Below, piece after piece: positions 1-6,391 of a stretch of 9,334 bases of DNA (the stretch's first letter is position 1; each line of letters begins with the position of its first letter). Under the pieces are notes generated by a model. The model was not told the DNA's origin. It ran no database searches and was given only the letters and a program-made list of their open reading frames with translations. Position numbers and translations under genes: made by a program. The DNA is taken from positions 23,282 through 32,615 of the forward strand of contig DHYP01000034.1 in the NCBI GenBank assembly GCA_002414145.1, written 5' to 3'. This stretch comes from Methylophilaceae bacterium UBA5127 (GTDB taxonomy: Bacteria; Pseudomonadota; Gammaproteobacteria; Burkholderiales; Methylophilaceae).

Positions 1-146
1 TCACGATAAGCATATTGACCTGCCTTCATCACCGCTTGCTTAGCAATACGGTACACATTTTTACGACGACCGCGATAACCTTTAGCGGCATTTAATACTT
101 TTTTGTGTCTTGCGCGAGCGATGACACCACGTTTTACTCTAGGCAT
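1..146 (-). CDS. rplT: 50S ribosomal protein L20, N-terminal part (cut by window edge)
   Basis: L20 binds 23S rRNA early in assembly of the large ribosomal subunit. In several bacteria it also represses its own operon. The visible 48 codons begin [18 protein letters not shown] and continue through a very basic stretch with [17 protein letters not shown], which is the typical L20 N-terminus. The rest lies beyond base 1. The ATG is at 144-146. An AAGGAG Shine-Dalgarno sits about six bases before it and overlaps the stop codon of rpmI, so the two genes are separated by only 10 bases and translation is probably coupled. It is the last gene visible in the thrS-infC-rpmI-rplT series. Identification is by the conserved N-terminus together with gene order. 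Confidence 0.97.
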   Translation of the reverse strand, partial: MPRVKRGVIARARHKKVLNAAKGYRGRRKNVYRIAKQAVMKAGQYAYR

Positions 147-156
147 TTCAGTCTCC

Positions 157-354
157 TTATCGTGTTGGCATCATAGCGCGAACGCGTTTTACATCAGTAG
201 CAGAGATAATCGCTGTACCGCGTAATTTACGTTTTTGCTTGGTGGTTTTTTTGGTCAAGATATGGCGTAAATGTGAATGCGTACGCTTCACTTTACCATT
301 TCCCAAGAATTTAAAGCGCTTTTTGGCGCTACTCTTTGTTTTCATTTTTGGCAT
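157..354 (-). CDS. rpmI: 50S ribosomal protein L35
   Basis: L35 is a small basic protein of the large ribosomal subunit. The 65-residue product has the usual family length and the usual pattern: [14 protein letters not shown] at the start, then an [13 protein letters not shown] segment, ending in an Arg/Met-rich tail. An AAGGAG Shine-Dalgarno lies six bases before the ATG. The gene sits between infC (69 bases upstream) and rplT (10 bases downstream), as in the conserved initiation-factor/ribosomal-protein operon. The gap to infC carries a 10-base perfect palindrome (390-399) but no clear terminator, so co-transcription is expected. Confidence 0.97.
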   Translation of the reverse strand: MPKMKTKSSAKKRFKFLGNGKVKRTHSHLRHILTKKTTKQKRKLRGTAIISATDVKRVRAMMPTR

Positions 355-423
355 TTTGTTCTCCTTAAGAGTTAAATTAATGAGTGCTTAGGCATGCCTT
401 TTAGCCGTATCACCCACAAAAAA

Positions 424-996
424 CTATTCTGCTTTTTCTGTTACTTTCTCTGTTTTTTCAGCCTTCTTAGCTGGTGCTACTTTTTTAGCAGGTGCCAACA
501 CCATCACCATTTGCCGGCCTTCCATTTTAGGAAACTGCTCAACCACTGCATGTTCAGCCAAGTCTGCTTCTACACGCTTTAACAACGCCAAACCAAACTC
601 TTGGTGGGTAATCTCACGCCCTCTAAAACGCAACGTAATTTTTGCTTTATCGCCTTCACCCAAAAAGCGAATGATATTACGCACTTTAATGTTGTAATCA
701 CCATCATCCGTCCCTGGGCGAAACTTAATTTCTTTAATCTGTACTTGTTTTTGTTTTAGTTTTTGCTCATGCTGGCGCTTACTTTCAGCGTATTTGAATT
801 TGCCATAATCCATTAACCGGCAAACTGGCGGAGACGCATTAGGCGCAATCTCTACCAAATCAATATCCACTTCTTCCGCCTTGGCAAATGCTTCTCTTAA
901 GCTAACGATACCAAGTGGTTCACCCTCCACGCCAATCAAACGTACCTGTGATGCTGTAATATCACCATTGATACGTGTTTCTTTATCTTGAGCTAT
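424..996 (-). CDS. infC: Translation initiation factor IF-3, probable AUA start
   Basis: IF-3 binds the 30S subunit, keeps subunits apart and checks the start codon and initiator tRNA. The frame gives about 190 residues. It contains the family signatures [15 protein letters not shown] near the start, [24 protein letters not shown] at the end of the N-domain, a lysine-rich linker, [14 protein letters not shown] and [16 protein letters not shown] in the C-domain. The tail has extra Lys/Ala/Glu residues ([16 protein letters not shown]) beyond the usual end. No ATG fits the start. An internal TTG at 937-939 would cut off the conserved RINGxI segment. The ATA at 994-996 gives [12 protein letters not shown] and has AGGAG (1003-1007) six bases upstream; an in-frame TAG at 1006-1008 closes the frame. 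A non-canonical start is typical of infC and allows IF-3 to repress its own synthesis. The gene begins 41 bases after the thrS stop. Confidence 0.95.
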   Translation of the reverse strand: MAQDKETRINGDITASQVRLIGVEGEPLGIVSLREAFAKAEEVDIDLVEIAPNASPPVCRLMDYGKFKYAESKRQHEQKLKQKQVQIKEIKFRPGTDDGDYNIKVRNIIRFLGEGDKAKITLRFRGREITHQEFGLALLKRVEADLAEHAVVEQFPKMEGRQMVMVLAPAKKVAPAKKAEKTEKVTEKAE

Positions 997-1002
997 AACT
1001 AT

Positions 1003-1007
1003 CTCCT
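1003..1007 (-). promoter_or_regulatory. Shine-Dalgarno of infC that fixes the AUA start
   Basis: On the minus strand AGGAG is followed by six bases and then ATA GCT CAA GAT. A second ATA at 1000-1002 is too close to the AGGAG to be used. The spacing selects the ATA at 994-996 as the start codon, and the upstream in-frame TAG rules out any longer protein. Confidence 0.75.
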
Positions 1008-1037
1008 AAACAATAATAAAAGCCGCGCACCAAACCG

Positions 1038-2945
1038 CTAAACTTTAGCTGTTATGTCCGCTTTCACACGCTCTATAAACGTTTGCAGCGGCATAGCACC
1101 TAAATCTTCGCCTTTTCTGGTTCGCACGGCTACATGACCATTTTGCATTTCTTTGTCCCCCACCACGACGAGGTAAGGCAACTTTTGCAAACTATGTTCG
1201 CGTATTTTATAGGTAATCTTCTCATTTCTCAAGTCAAAATCGCATCTAATGCCATTTTTCTTTAAATTTTCAATCACTTGTAGCACATATGGTGATTGAC
1301 CTTCTGAAATATTGAGCACCATTGTCTGAATCGGTGCTAACCAAGTTGGCATTGCGCCTGCATAGTTTTCTATCAATATACCTAAGAAACGTTCCATAGA
1401 TCCCACAATCGCACGGTGTAGCATAATCGGACGTTGACGAGAGTTGTCTTCGCCCACATACTCAGCACCCAGGCGCTCAGGCAAGTTTGGGTCTAATTGT
1501 ATGGTGCCGCACTGCCACATACGACCAAGTGAGTCTTTGAGCGTAAATTCAATTTTTGGCCCGTAGAATGCACCCTCGCCTGGTTGATATTCAAACTCCA
1601 AACCATTGGCTTTAATCGCATTGGCCAAGGCAGCTTCTGCCATGTCCCAAGCTTCTTCTGTCCCTACGCGTTTTTCTGGTCGGGTGGAGAGTTTGACGAT
1701 CACATCATCAAAGCCAAAGTCTTTGTAGACTTCGTACAGCATTTTGATAAAGGTCGCCACCTCCGCCTCGACTTGCGATTCCATACAGAATATGTGCGCA
1801 TCATCTTGCGTAAAACCACGCACGCGCATCAAGCCATGCAAAGAACCTGAAGGCTCGTTACGGTGACAAGAGCCAAACTCCGCCAAACGCAAAGGCAAAT
1901 CGCGATAGCTATGCAAACTGCTATTAAAAATTTGAATATGGCCTGGGCAGTTCATCGGCTTCACCGCGTAATCACGGCTTTCCGATTGCGTGGTGAACAT
2001 ATTGTCACGGTAGTTTTGCCAATGGCCTGACTTTTCCCACAAGGTTTTATCCAACACGGTGGGCGTGCGCACCTCTTGGTAATCGTATTCTTTAAACTTG
2101 GCGCGCATGTATTGCTCAACTTCTTGCCAAATCACCCAACCACGCGGATGCCAAAACACCATGCCCGGCGCGTCGTCTTGCATGTGGTAGAAATCAAGTT
2201 GCTTGCCCAATTTTCGGTGGTCGCGTTTTTCCGCTTCTTCAAGTTGGAATAAATAAGCATCCAACTCCTCTTTATTGCGCCAAGCCGTGCCATACACACG
2301 TTGCAACATCTCGTTATTGCTGTCACCACGCCAATACGCGCCCGCCAATTTCATCAACTTAAACGCTTTGAGTTTGCCCGTATTCGGCACATGAGGGCCT
2401 CGACACAAGTCGGTAAAGTTACCTTCGGTATACAGCGAAACATCTTCATTACTCGGAATCGACGCAATAATCTCGGCTTTGTAGTGCTCGTTGATGCCTT
2501 TGAAATACGCTACCGCCTCATCACGTGGCAACACTTTACGCGTCACCTGCTCGTCTTTTTTAGCAAGCTCCGTCATTTTCTTCTCAATCGATGTTAAGTC
2601 TTCAGGCGTAAATGGACGCTTATAACTAAAGTCGTAGTAAAACCCATTGTCGATCACAGGGCCGATGGTCACTTGCGCATCGGGGAACAACTCCTTGACC
2701 GCATACGCCAACAAATGCGCAGTGGAGTGGCGAATAATCTCCAAGCCCTCGTCAGATTTATCAGTGATAATCGCTAAATCGCTATCTTGCGCAATTACAA
2801 AGCTGGTATCCACCACCTTGCCATTGACCTTGCCCGCCAGTGCCGCTTTAGCCAAACCCGCACCAATATTCATGGCGACATCGGCCACAGTCACAGCATT
2901 TTCAAATTGTCTTACTGAACCATCTGGCAGTCGAATATTTAGCAT
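1038..2945 (-). CDS. thrS: Threonyl-tRNA synthetase
   Basis: This cytoplasmic class II synthetase charges tRNA-Thr with threonine and edits mischarged Ser-tRNA. The 635 residues match the bacterial family length (E. coli about 642). The order is: an N-terminal TGS domain (about 1-60); an editing domain with HSTAH (H73, H77) and CRGPH (C181, H185); the catalytic core with motif 2 in CHRNEPSG (R362, E364); zinc ligands C333 (in MNCPGH) and H384 (in DDAHIFC), with a further His in the motif 3 region [12 protein letters not shown]; and an anticodon-binding domain from about 535 to the end. The ATG start is the usual MLNIRLPDG; only a weak GGA lies seven bases upstream. It follows tRNA-Val and a hairpin at 2977-3002, and leads infC. 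No editing or catalytic residue appears to be missing. Confidence 0.98.
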   Translation of the reverse strand: MLNIRLPDGSVRQFENAVTVADVAMNIGAGLAKAALAGKVNGKVVDTSFVIAQDSDLAIITDKSDEGLEIIRHSTAHLLAYAVKELFPDAQVTIGPVIDNGFYYDFSYKRPFTPEDLTSIEKKMTELAKKDEQVTRKVLPRDEAVAYFKGINEHYKAEIIASIPSNEDVSLYTEGNFTDLCRGPHVPNTGKLKAFKLMKLAGAYWRGDSNNEMLQRVYGTAWRNKEELDAYLFQLEEAEKRDHRKLGKQLDFYHMQDDAPGMVFWHPRGWVIWQEVEQYMRAKFKEYDYQEVRTPTVLDKTLWEKSGHWQNYRDNMFTTQSESRDYAVKPMNCPGHIQIFNSSLHSYRDLPLRLAEFGSCHRNEPSGSLHGLMRVRGFTQDDAHIFCMESQVEAEVATFIKMLYEVYKDFGFDDVIVKLSTRPEKRVGTEEAWDMAEAALANAIKANGLEFEYQPGEGAFYGPKIEFTLKDSLGRMWQCGTIQLDPNLPERLGAEYVGEDNSRQRPIMLHRAIVGSMERFLGILIENYAGAMPTWLAPIQTMVLNISEGQSPYVLQVIENLKKNGIRCDFDLRNEKITYKIREHSLQKLPYLVVVGDKEMQNGHVAVRTRKGEDLGAMPLQTFIERVKADITAKV

Positions 2946-2967
2946 AACATGTCCGATTTATCTATCT

Positions 2968-3002
2968 AAAAGCAACAAAAGCCGTTAATTTTGACGGCTT
3001 TT
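2968..3002 (-). terminator. Hairpin terminator or attenuator between tRNA-Val and thrS
   Basis: On the minus strand AAAAGCCGT (3002-2994) pairs perfectly with ACGGCTTTT (2985-2977) around an eight-base A/T-rich loop. It is followed by a broken T-rich tail, GTTGCTTTT. It lies 9 bases after the tRNA CCA end and 31 bases before the thrS ATG. It could end the tRNA transcript or act as a partial terminator in the thrS leader. The plus-strand side is also followed by Ts, so it may work in both directions. Confidence 0.7.
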
Positions 3003-3011
3003 ATGATTTTT

Positions 3012-3088
3012 TGGTAGGCAGTAGCAGATTCGAACTGCTGACCTCTTGGATGTCGACCAAGCGCTCTAACCAACTGAGCTAACCGCCT
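3012..3088 (-). tRNA. tRNA-Val (anticodon GAC)
   Basis: The 77 bases fold into a full cloverleaf. The acceptor stem AGGCGGT pairs with ACTGCCT (one G-U), with discriminator A and encoded CCA. The D arm is GCTC/GAGC with an AGTTGGTTA loop, the anticodon stem is CTTGG/CCAAG, the variable loop is AGGTC, and the T arm is AGCAG/CTGCT with TTCGAAT. The anticodon loop reads TCGACAT, placing GAC at 3052-3054, which reads GUC/GUU valine codons. A73 fits a valine tRNA. The oddity is C at position 33 (base 3055), where almost all tRNAs have U. A strong promoter stands just upstream, and the gene precedes thrS on the same strand. Confidence 0.93.
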
Positions 3089-3101
3089 AAAGAAGGCTGG
3101 C

Positions 3102-3130
3102 ATTATAGTCTAGGCAATAAATGCATTCAA
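3102..3130 (-). promoter_or_regulatory. Sigma-70-type promoter of tRNA-Val
   Basis: On the minus strand TTGAAT (3130-3125) and a perfect TATAAT (3107-3102) are separated by 17 bases. Transcription would begin about seven bases after the -10, a few bases before the mature tRNA 5' end at 3088. The same promoter may feed thrS and the genes after it by read-through, because no convincing second promoter is seen between the tRNA and thrS. Confidence 0.7.
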
Positions 3131-3161
3131 GCAATATCAACTTAACACACACCTAACACGC

Positions 3162-3198
3162 TTGCATATGCGAGTTTCTTGATAAAATACGCATATGC
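3162..3198 (+). promoter_or_regulatory. Putative promoter with paired GCATATGC palindromes at the oxygenase start
   Basis: TTGCAT (3162-3167) and TAAAAT (3183-3188) resemble -35 and -10 elements, but with a short 15-base spacer. The perfect palindrome GCATATGC occurs twice, at 3164-3171 and 3191-3198, 27 bases apart. It flanks the -10, and the second copy contains the ATG of the oxygenase gene. Such a pair could be an operator. Transcription from this -10 would begin near the A of the ATG. Confidence 0.4.
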
Positions 3199-3827
3199 TT
3201 ACCTCCTCTACAGATGCGTTAACAAATGCCATAGATACAATTGTACTAAATGGTTATGCCGTTTTAGATGATTTTTTAACGCCCGCAGAAATTGCAAGTC
3301 TTGCAGCTTTTGCTCAAAAAAAATGGCTCAGTGGTGATATAGCAAAAGCTAAAACGGGTAAATCCGCGCTCACCAACCAATCCATTCGTGGAGATTATAT
3401 TACTTGGCTAGATGAACATGACCAAGAGCCTGCAATCAATGCCTACTTTAACAAAATGCAGACGCTTAAACAGTTGTTAAACGAACAACTATTTATGAAT
3501 CTGCACGCGCTGGAAACGCATATCGCACACTATCCTGTCGGGAGCATTTATCAAAAACATCTGGATCAGTTTAGTCATGGCAACGACCCAGAATTGCAGC
3601 ATCGGCAATTAAGCGCAGTGTTATACCTCAACCAAGATTGGCATGAAAGCTTGGGTGGTGAGCTTAGGCTCTATCTGAACGAAAATGAGCATCTAGATAT
3701 CTTACCCAATGCAGGACGCATGGTTTTGTTTTTGTCGGCCAGATTCTGGCATGAAGTACGACCTGCACACAGAGAAAGATTAAGCGTTACAGGCTGGTTT
3801 AGAACACGTAGCACGCGCTTGCTTTAA
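3195..3827 (+). CDS. 2-oxoglutarate/Fe(II) dioxygenase, prolyl-hydroxylase (PHD/SM-20) type
   Basis: Enzymes of this fold use iron, oxygen and 2-oxoglutarate to hydroxylate a substrate, releasing succinate and CO2. The 210-residue protein shows the iron triad H122-x-D124 (in KHLDQF) and H186 (in FWHEVRPA), and R195 placed to bind 2-oxoglutarate (RLSVTGWF). The core segment LSAVLYLNQDW, GGELRLY and the HEVxPA end strongly resemble the EGL-9/PHD prolyl hydroxylases, and related bacterial enzymes hydroxylate elongation factor Tu. The substrate here is therefore possibly a protein, but this is inference. No signal peptide is visible, so it is probably cytoplasmic. The ATG is the first in frame, has no Shine-Dalgarno, and is preceded seven bases upstream by a -10-like TAAAAT. 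It is a single gene, divergent from tRNA-Val and convergent with the transglycosylase gene, whose stop overlaps its own. Confidence 0.88.
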   Translation: MLTSSTDALTNAIDTIVLNGYAVLDDFLTPAEIASLAAFAQKKWLSGDIAKAKTGKSALTNQSIRGDYITWLDEHDQEPAINAYFNKMQTLKQLLNEQLFMNLHALETHIAHYPVGSIYQKHLDQFSHGNDPELQHRQLSAVLYLNQDWHESLGGELRLYLNENEHLDILPNAGRMVLFLSARFWHEVRPAHRERLSVTGWFRTRSTRLL

Positions 3828-3841
3828 TTTTCTAGCAAGCG
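3816..3841. terminator. Hairpin spanning the overlapping convergent stop codons
   Basis: CGCTTGCT (3816-3823) and AGCAAGCG (3834-3841) form a perfect eight-base stem around a ten-base loop. The loop holds the TAA of the oxygenase gene (3825-3827) and, on the other strand, the TAA of the transglycosylase gene (3824-3826). No clear U-run follows on either side, so it is a weak terminator by the usual rule. It may act as a bidirectional transcript end or as a block to 3' decay. Confidence 0.5.
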
Positions 3842-5005
3842 ATGATACAAGCTAGGGCTGGCATAGCCATCTTGCGGCAACTGTTGCGTAGCTTGATATA
3901 AACGAATCGCCTCCTGTGTTTTGAGCCCGGGAAAGCCGTCAGGCTTGCCACAAGCAAAACCTAACTCGTTCAGCTTTGCTTGCAATGCCCATATTTGATT
4001 AAAACTCAGCGCATCTGTTTCCACATCCGTTTCTACTACTAGTGGCACTTCTCCAGCGAGTTGATCCGCAAAGTTAGAGACTGCCAACGCATAATTAACC
4101 GAACGATTCCATTGCATAATCACATCGAAATTACCAAACACCATCATGGCGGGACCTTTCCAGCCTTGCGGCAACAATATTGCAGTATTATCCATATCAA
4201 GCCAAAATGAGGGCACTTCGACACCCAATTGCGACCATGCCGCCACCGATTTGCGTACATTCAGCTGTGCCAATGCGTAGTTAAAGTTTTTGGGAAGCTT
4301 GACTTGTATTGCTACTGGCTCATCCGCATGCCATCCAGACTTGGCGAGATAATTAGCGGCAGAACTAAAAGCATCTGGTAGTGATGTCCAGATGTTAATA
4401 CGCCCATCTAAATCAGCATCAACACCATGATTTAAAAAGGTAGACGGCATAAACTGCATCTGCCCCATTGCACCTGCCCATGAGCCGCGTAAATCAGTAG
4501 CTGCATGGTGATGTGCATCAATAATATGCATTAAATGCATGAGCTCTTGCCGAAAAAAGTCTGCACGTCGACCTTCGTAAGCAAGTGTCATCAGGGCAGA
4601 AGGTAAATCAAAGTCTCCCTGCGAGCGACCAAAGTGCGTTTCCATTCCCCAAAAAGAGACCAAGATTTGCTTTGGCACGCCATATCTAGCCTGCACCGCA
4701 TCTAATATGACTTCATGCTCTTGCTGCAACATGCGTCCTTTTTCTACTACGGCAGTATTAACGCGTTTGTCTAGATAAGCTAAATAAGTAGAAAGGAACT
4801 CTGGTTGCGCCCTGTCCAACGCGATCACGCGCGGGATGAGTTTAGCTTTCTTAAAGGTTAGATTAACCGTATTCTTAGAGATGCCATCACTAATGGCCTC
4901 TTGCTTGAGTGCGCTTAACCATTGTTTAAAAGCTTGCTTATCATCAGCAAACACTTGGCTGCTCGCTAAATAAAAAACACATAAAAATAAAACACGCATA
5001 CTCAT
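3824..5005 (-). CDS. Lytic murein transglycosylase, MltB type, with peptidoglycan-binding domain
   Basis: It cleaves the MurNAc-GlcNAc bond of peptidoglycan, leaving a 1,6-anhydro end, and acts in the periplasm. The 393 residues begin with a signal peptide (VLFLCVFYLASSQVFA, probable cut after A20). C9 is not in a lipobox, so unlike E. coli MltB it is probably soluble. The SLT_2 catalytic domain follows, with the catalytic glutamate E122 in FWGMETHFGR and the GAMGQMQFMPSTF segment (178-190), then NIWTSLPDAFSSAANYL. The C-terminal 60 residues (from about 333: ALQAKLNELGF, TQEAIRLYQ) form a peptidoglycan_binding_1 domain. It is the last gene of the minus-strand unit. Its ATG overlaps the TGA of the SDR gene (ATGA), and a second Met two codons in is an alternative start. 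Its stop overlaps that of the convergent oxygenase gene. Confidence 0.93.
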   Translation of the reverse strand: MSMRVLFLCVFYLASSQVFADDKQAFKQWLSALKQEAISDGISKNTVNLTFKKAKLIPRVIALDRAQPEFLSTYLAYLDKRVNTAVVEKGRMLQQEHEVILDAVQARYGVPKQILVSFWGMETHFGRSQGDFDLPSALMTLAYEGRRADFFRQELMHLMHIIDAHHHAATDLRGSWAGAMGQMQFMPSTFLNHGVDADLDGRINIWTSLPDAFSSAANYLAKSGWHADEPVAIQVKLPKNFNYALAQLNVRKSVAAWSQLGVEVPSFWLDMDNTAILLPQGWKGPAMMVFGNFDVIMQWNRSVNYALAVSNFADQLAGEVPLVVETDVETDALSFNQIWALQAKLNELGFACGKPDGFPGLKTQEAIRLYQATQQLPQDGYASPSLYHRLLEN

Positions 5006-5844
5006 GGCAATGTCGCTAATATGGCAGCATACCCTTGCTGATAGCTTGGATATTTCAGCACAAAACCTGTGTCACGCATGCGCCGATTGCTTAACTTTTT
5101 ACCATATGACAGCTCTGGCACATGCTTATGCGCTACATCCAAATGCATTTGTTGCGCTAGCCAAGTAAGCACATCGTGCTGTTGGGTGGGCAAATCATCT
5201 GTAACCAAATAGCACGATTCCAGAGCTTGTTGCTGTACATGCATGTTAATCAAATGGACGATAAATGCAGCCGCATCCTCTTGGTGAATGCGATTGCTCC
5301 AGTGATTTTGTGCTGGCCAACGTGATTGATCACGTGCAAGATTAATTAAATGTAAGCGCCCAGCCCCATAAATCCCAGACAACCTTAATACCGTGCTCGC
5401 ACAAGTAAGCGCACTTAACTCACGCTCCGCTTCTAATAAACGCTGCCCACCAAAATCGCTAGCTATGGCTGGAGTCTTCTCATCAACGATTTCCTGCGTA
5501 CTTTGACCATACACACGCGTACTGGATACAAAAAAGACACGCTCAAGTTGCTTGTTATTTTGTTGAGACTCTAAAACGTTCTTTAATCCAAGTACATAAT
5601 GCTGAAAGTAATTTTCATCACTCTGCGCGGTCGCCGCAACGCAGTAAATAATCACTTGAGGATGAAACGTTTTGAGGCAGGCAAGTGAGTCTGTTTGTGT
5701 AACATCGGCTTGTAAAGTACGTATCCCCATGGGTAATGCTTGAGCACTTTTGCGCACCCCTACGACCTCATGACCAGATCGGTATAAATTTAAAGCAACC
5801 GCCATACCTAACTTGCCACATCCTACCAACAGTACTTTAGCCAT
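5002..5844 (-). CDS. NAD(P)-binding SDR / nucleotide-sugar epimerase-like protein (YeeZ-like)
   Basis: The 280-residue protein has an N-terminal Rossmann fold with the dinucleotide motif GCGKLG (8-13) directly after the first strand. D47 lies in the QADVTQ segment, and VFFVSSTRVYG (103-113) follows, as in extended SDR sugar-nucleotide epimerases. The later RLSGIYGAGR and NRIHQEDAA segments also match that group. The catalytic Tyr-x-x-x-Lys is not seen: FGGQR (131-135) stands at the equivalent place before LLEAE, so Tyr and Lys appear replaced by Phe and Arg. Classical epimerase or dehydrogenase chemistry is therefore doubtful, and the substrate is unknown. Its start overlaps the end of the Nudix gene by eight bases and its TGA overlaps the ATG of the transglycosylase gene, with no strong Shine-Dalgarno at either junction, suggesting coupled translation. 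Confidence 0.8.
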   Translation of the reverse strand: MAKVLLVGCGKLGMAVALNLYRSGHEVVGVRKSAQALPMGIRTLQADVTQTDSLACLKTFHPQVIIYCVAATAQSDENYFQHYVLGLKNVLESQQNNKQLERVFFVSSTRVYGQSTQEIVDEKTPAIASDFGGQRLLEAERELSALTCASTVLRLSGIYGAGRLHLINLARDQSRWPAQNHWSNRIHQEDAAAFIVHLINMHVQQQALESCYLVTDDLPTQQHDVLTWLAQQMHLDVAHKHVPELSYGKKLSNRRMRDTGFVLKYPSYQQGYAAILATLP

Positions 5845-6388
5845 GTTGCATTAAGTATTTTTCTGCGAACAACATCGCCACGATGGTTTTACCATCTGTA
5901 ATTTCACCATTTAAAATCATTTGCATGCTTTGCGCTAGACTTAATTCAAACACTTCCAAGTGCTCGTCTTCATCACGCTGATGCTGGCCTAGCGTTAAAT
6001 TTTGTGCCAAATAAATATGAATCACTTCATTCGAGTAACCAATACAAGGATGCTGATGCCCGAGCTTAACCCAGTGCTGGGCACTATAACCAGTTTCTTC
6101 TAGCAACTCACGCTGCCCAGTCACTAGAATATCCTCATTAGCATCAATTTTTCCTGCCGGTAACTCTATAAAAACCTGATGTAGCGCATACCGAAATTGA
6201 CGCTCAAATACAATATTCCCATTAGGTAAAATAGGCACCACGACCACCGCCCCGGGGTGAATAACAAATTCACGCTGGCTTTGATGACCACTAGGCAAAC
6301 GCACTTGATCACGCTTCACGGTAAGCATGCCACCTGAAGCAATCACTTCCGAACTAATACAGTGTTCTTCTAAATCAGTATCGTGCAT
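5837..6388 (-). CDS. Nudix hydrolase, ADP-ribose / nucleotide-sugar pyrophosphatase type
   Basis: Nudix enzymes hydrolyse nucleoside diphosphates linked to another group. The ADP-ribose pyrophosphatase subgroup yields AMP and ribose 5-phosphate. The 183-residue protein has a complete Nudix box from G79 to Y101 (G79, E85, R93, E94, E97, E98, G100), with the metal-binding REL-x-EE-x-G core. Upstream FERQFRY (61-67) and the ELPAGKID lead into the box match the NudF/ADPRase group, and CIGYSNEVIHIYLA follows at the usual place. GDP-mannose or other ADP-sugars remain possible substrates. It begins three bases after the metallopeptidase stop with no good Shine-Dalgarno, so it probably depends on upstream translation. 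It is a cytoplasmic enzyme. Confidence 0.9.
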   Translation of the reverse strand: MHDTDLEEHCISSEVIASGGMLTVKRDQVRLPSGHQSQREFVIHPGAVVVVPILPNGNIVFERQFRYALHQVFIELPAGKIDANEDILVTGQRELLEETGYSAQHWVKLGHQHPCIGYSNEVIHIYLAQNLTLGQHQRDEDEHLEVFELSLAQSMQMILNGEITDGKTIVAMLFAEKYLMQHG

Positions 6389-6391
6389 ATA

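Noticed and set aside
394..582. Plus-strand frame of 62 codons opposite the end of infC and the gap before rpmI
   Set aside because: It reads the complement of the lysine-rich IF-3 tail as a Phe/Cys/His-rich peptide, with no ribosome site and no recognisable family.
424..939. infC starting at the TTG at 937-939
   Set aside because: This removes the conserved RINGxITAxxVRL segment of IF-3. The reading frame continues upstream to an ATA with a well-placed AGGAG.
1584..2988. Several open frames of 65-113 codons within or opposite thrS
   Set aside because: All overlap strongly conserved thrS coding sequence and show no independent start signals or protein features.
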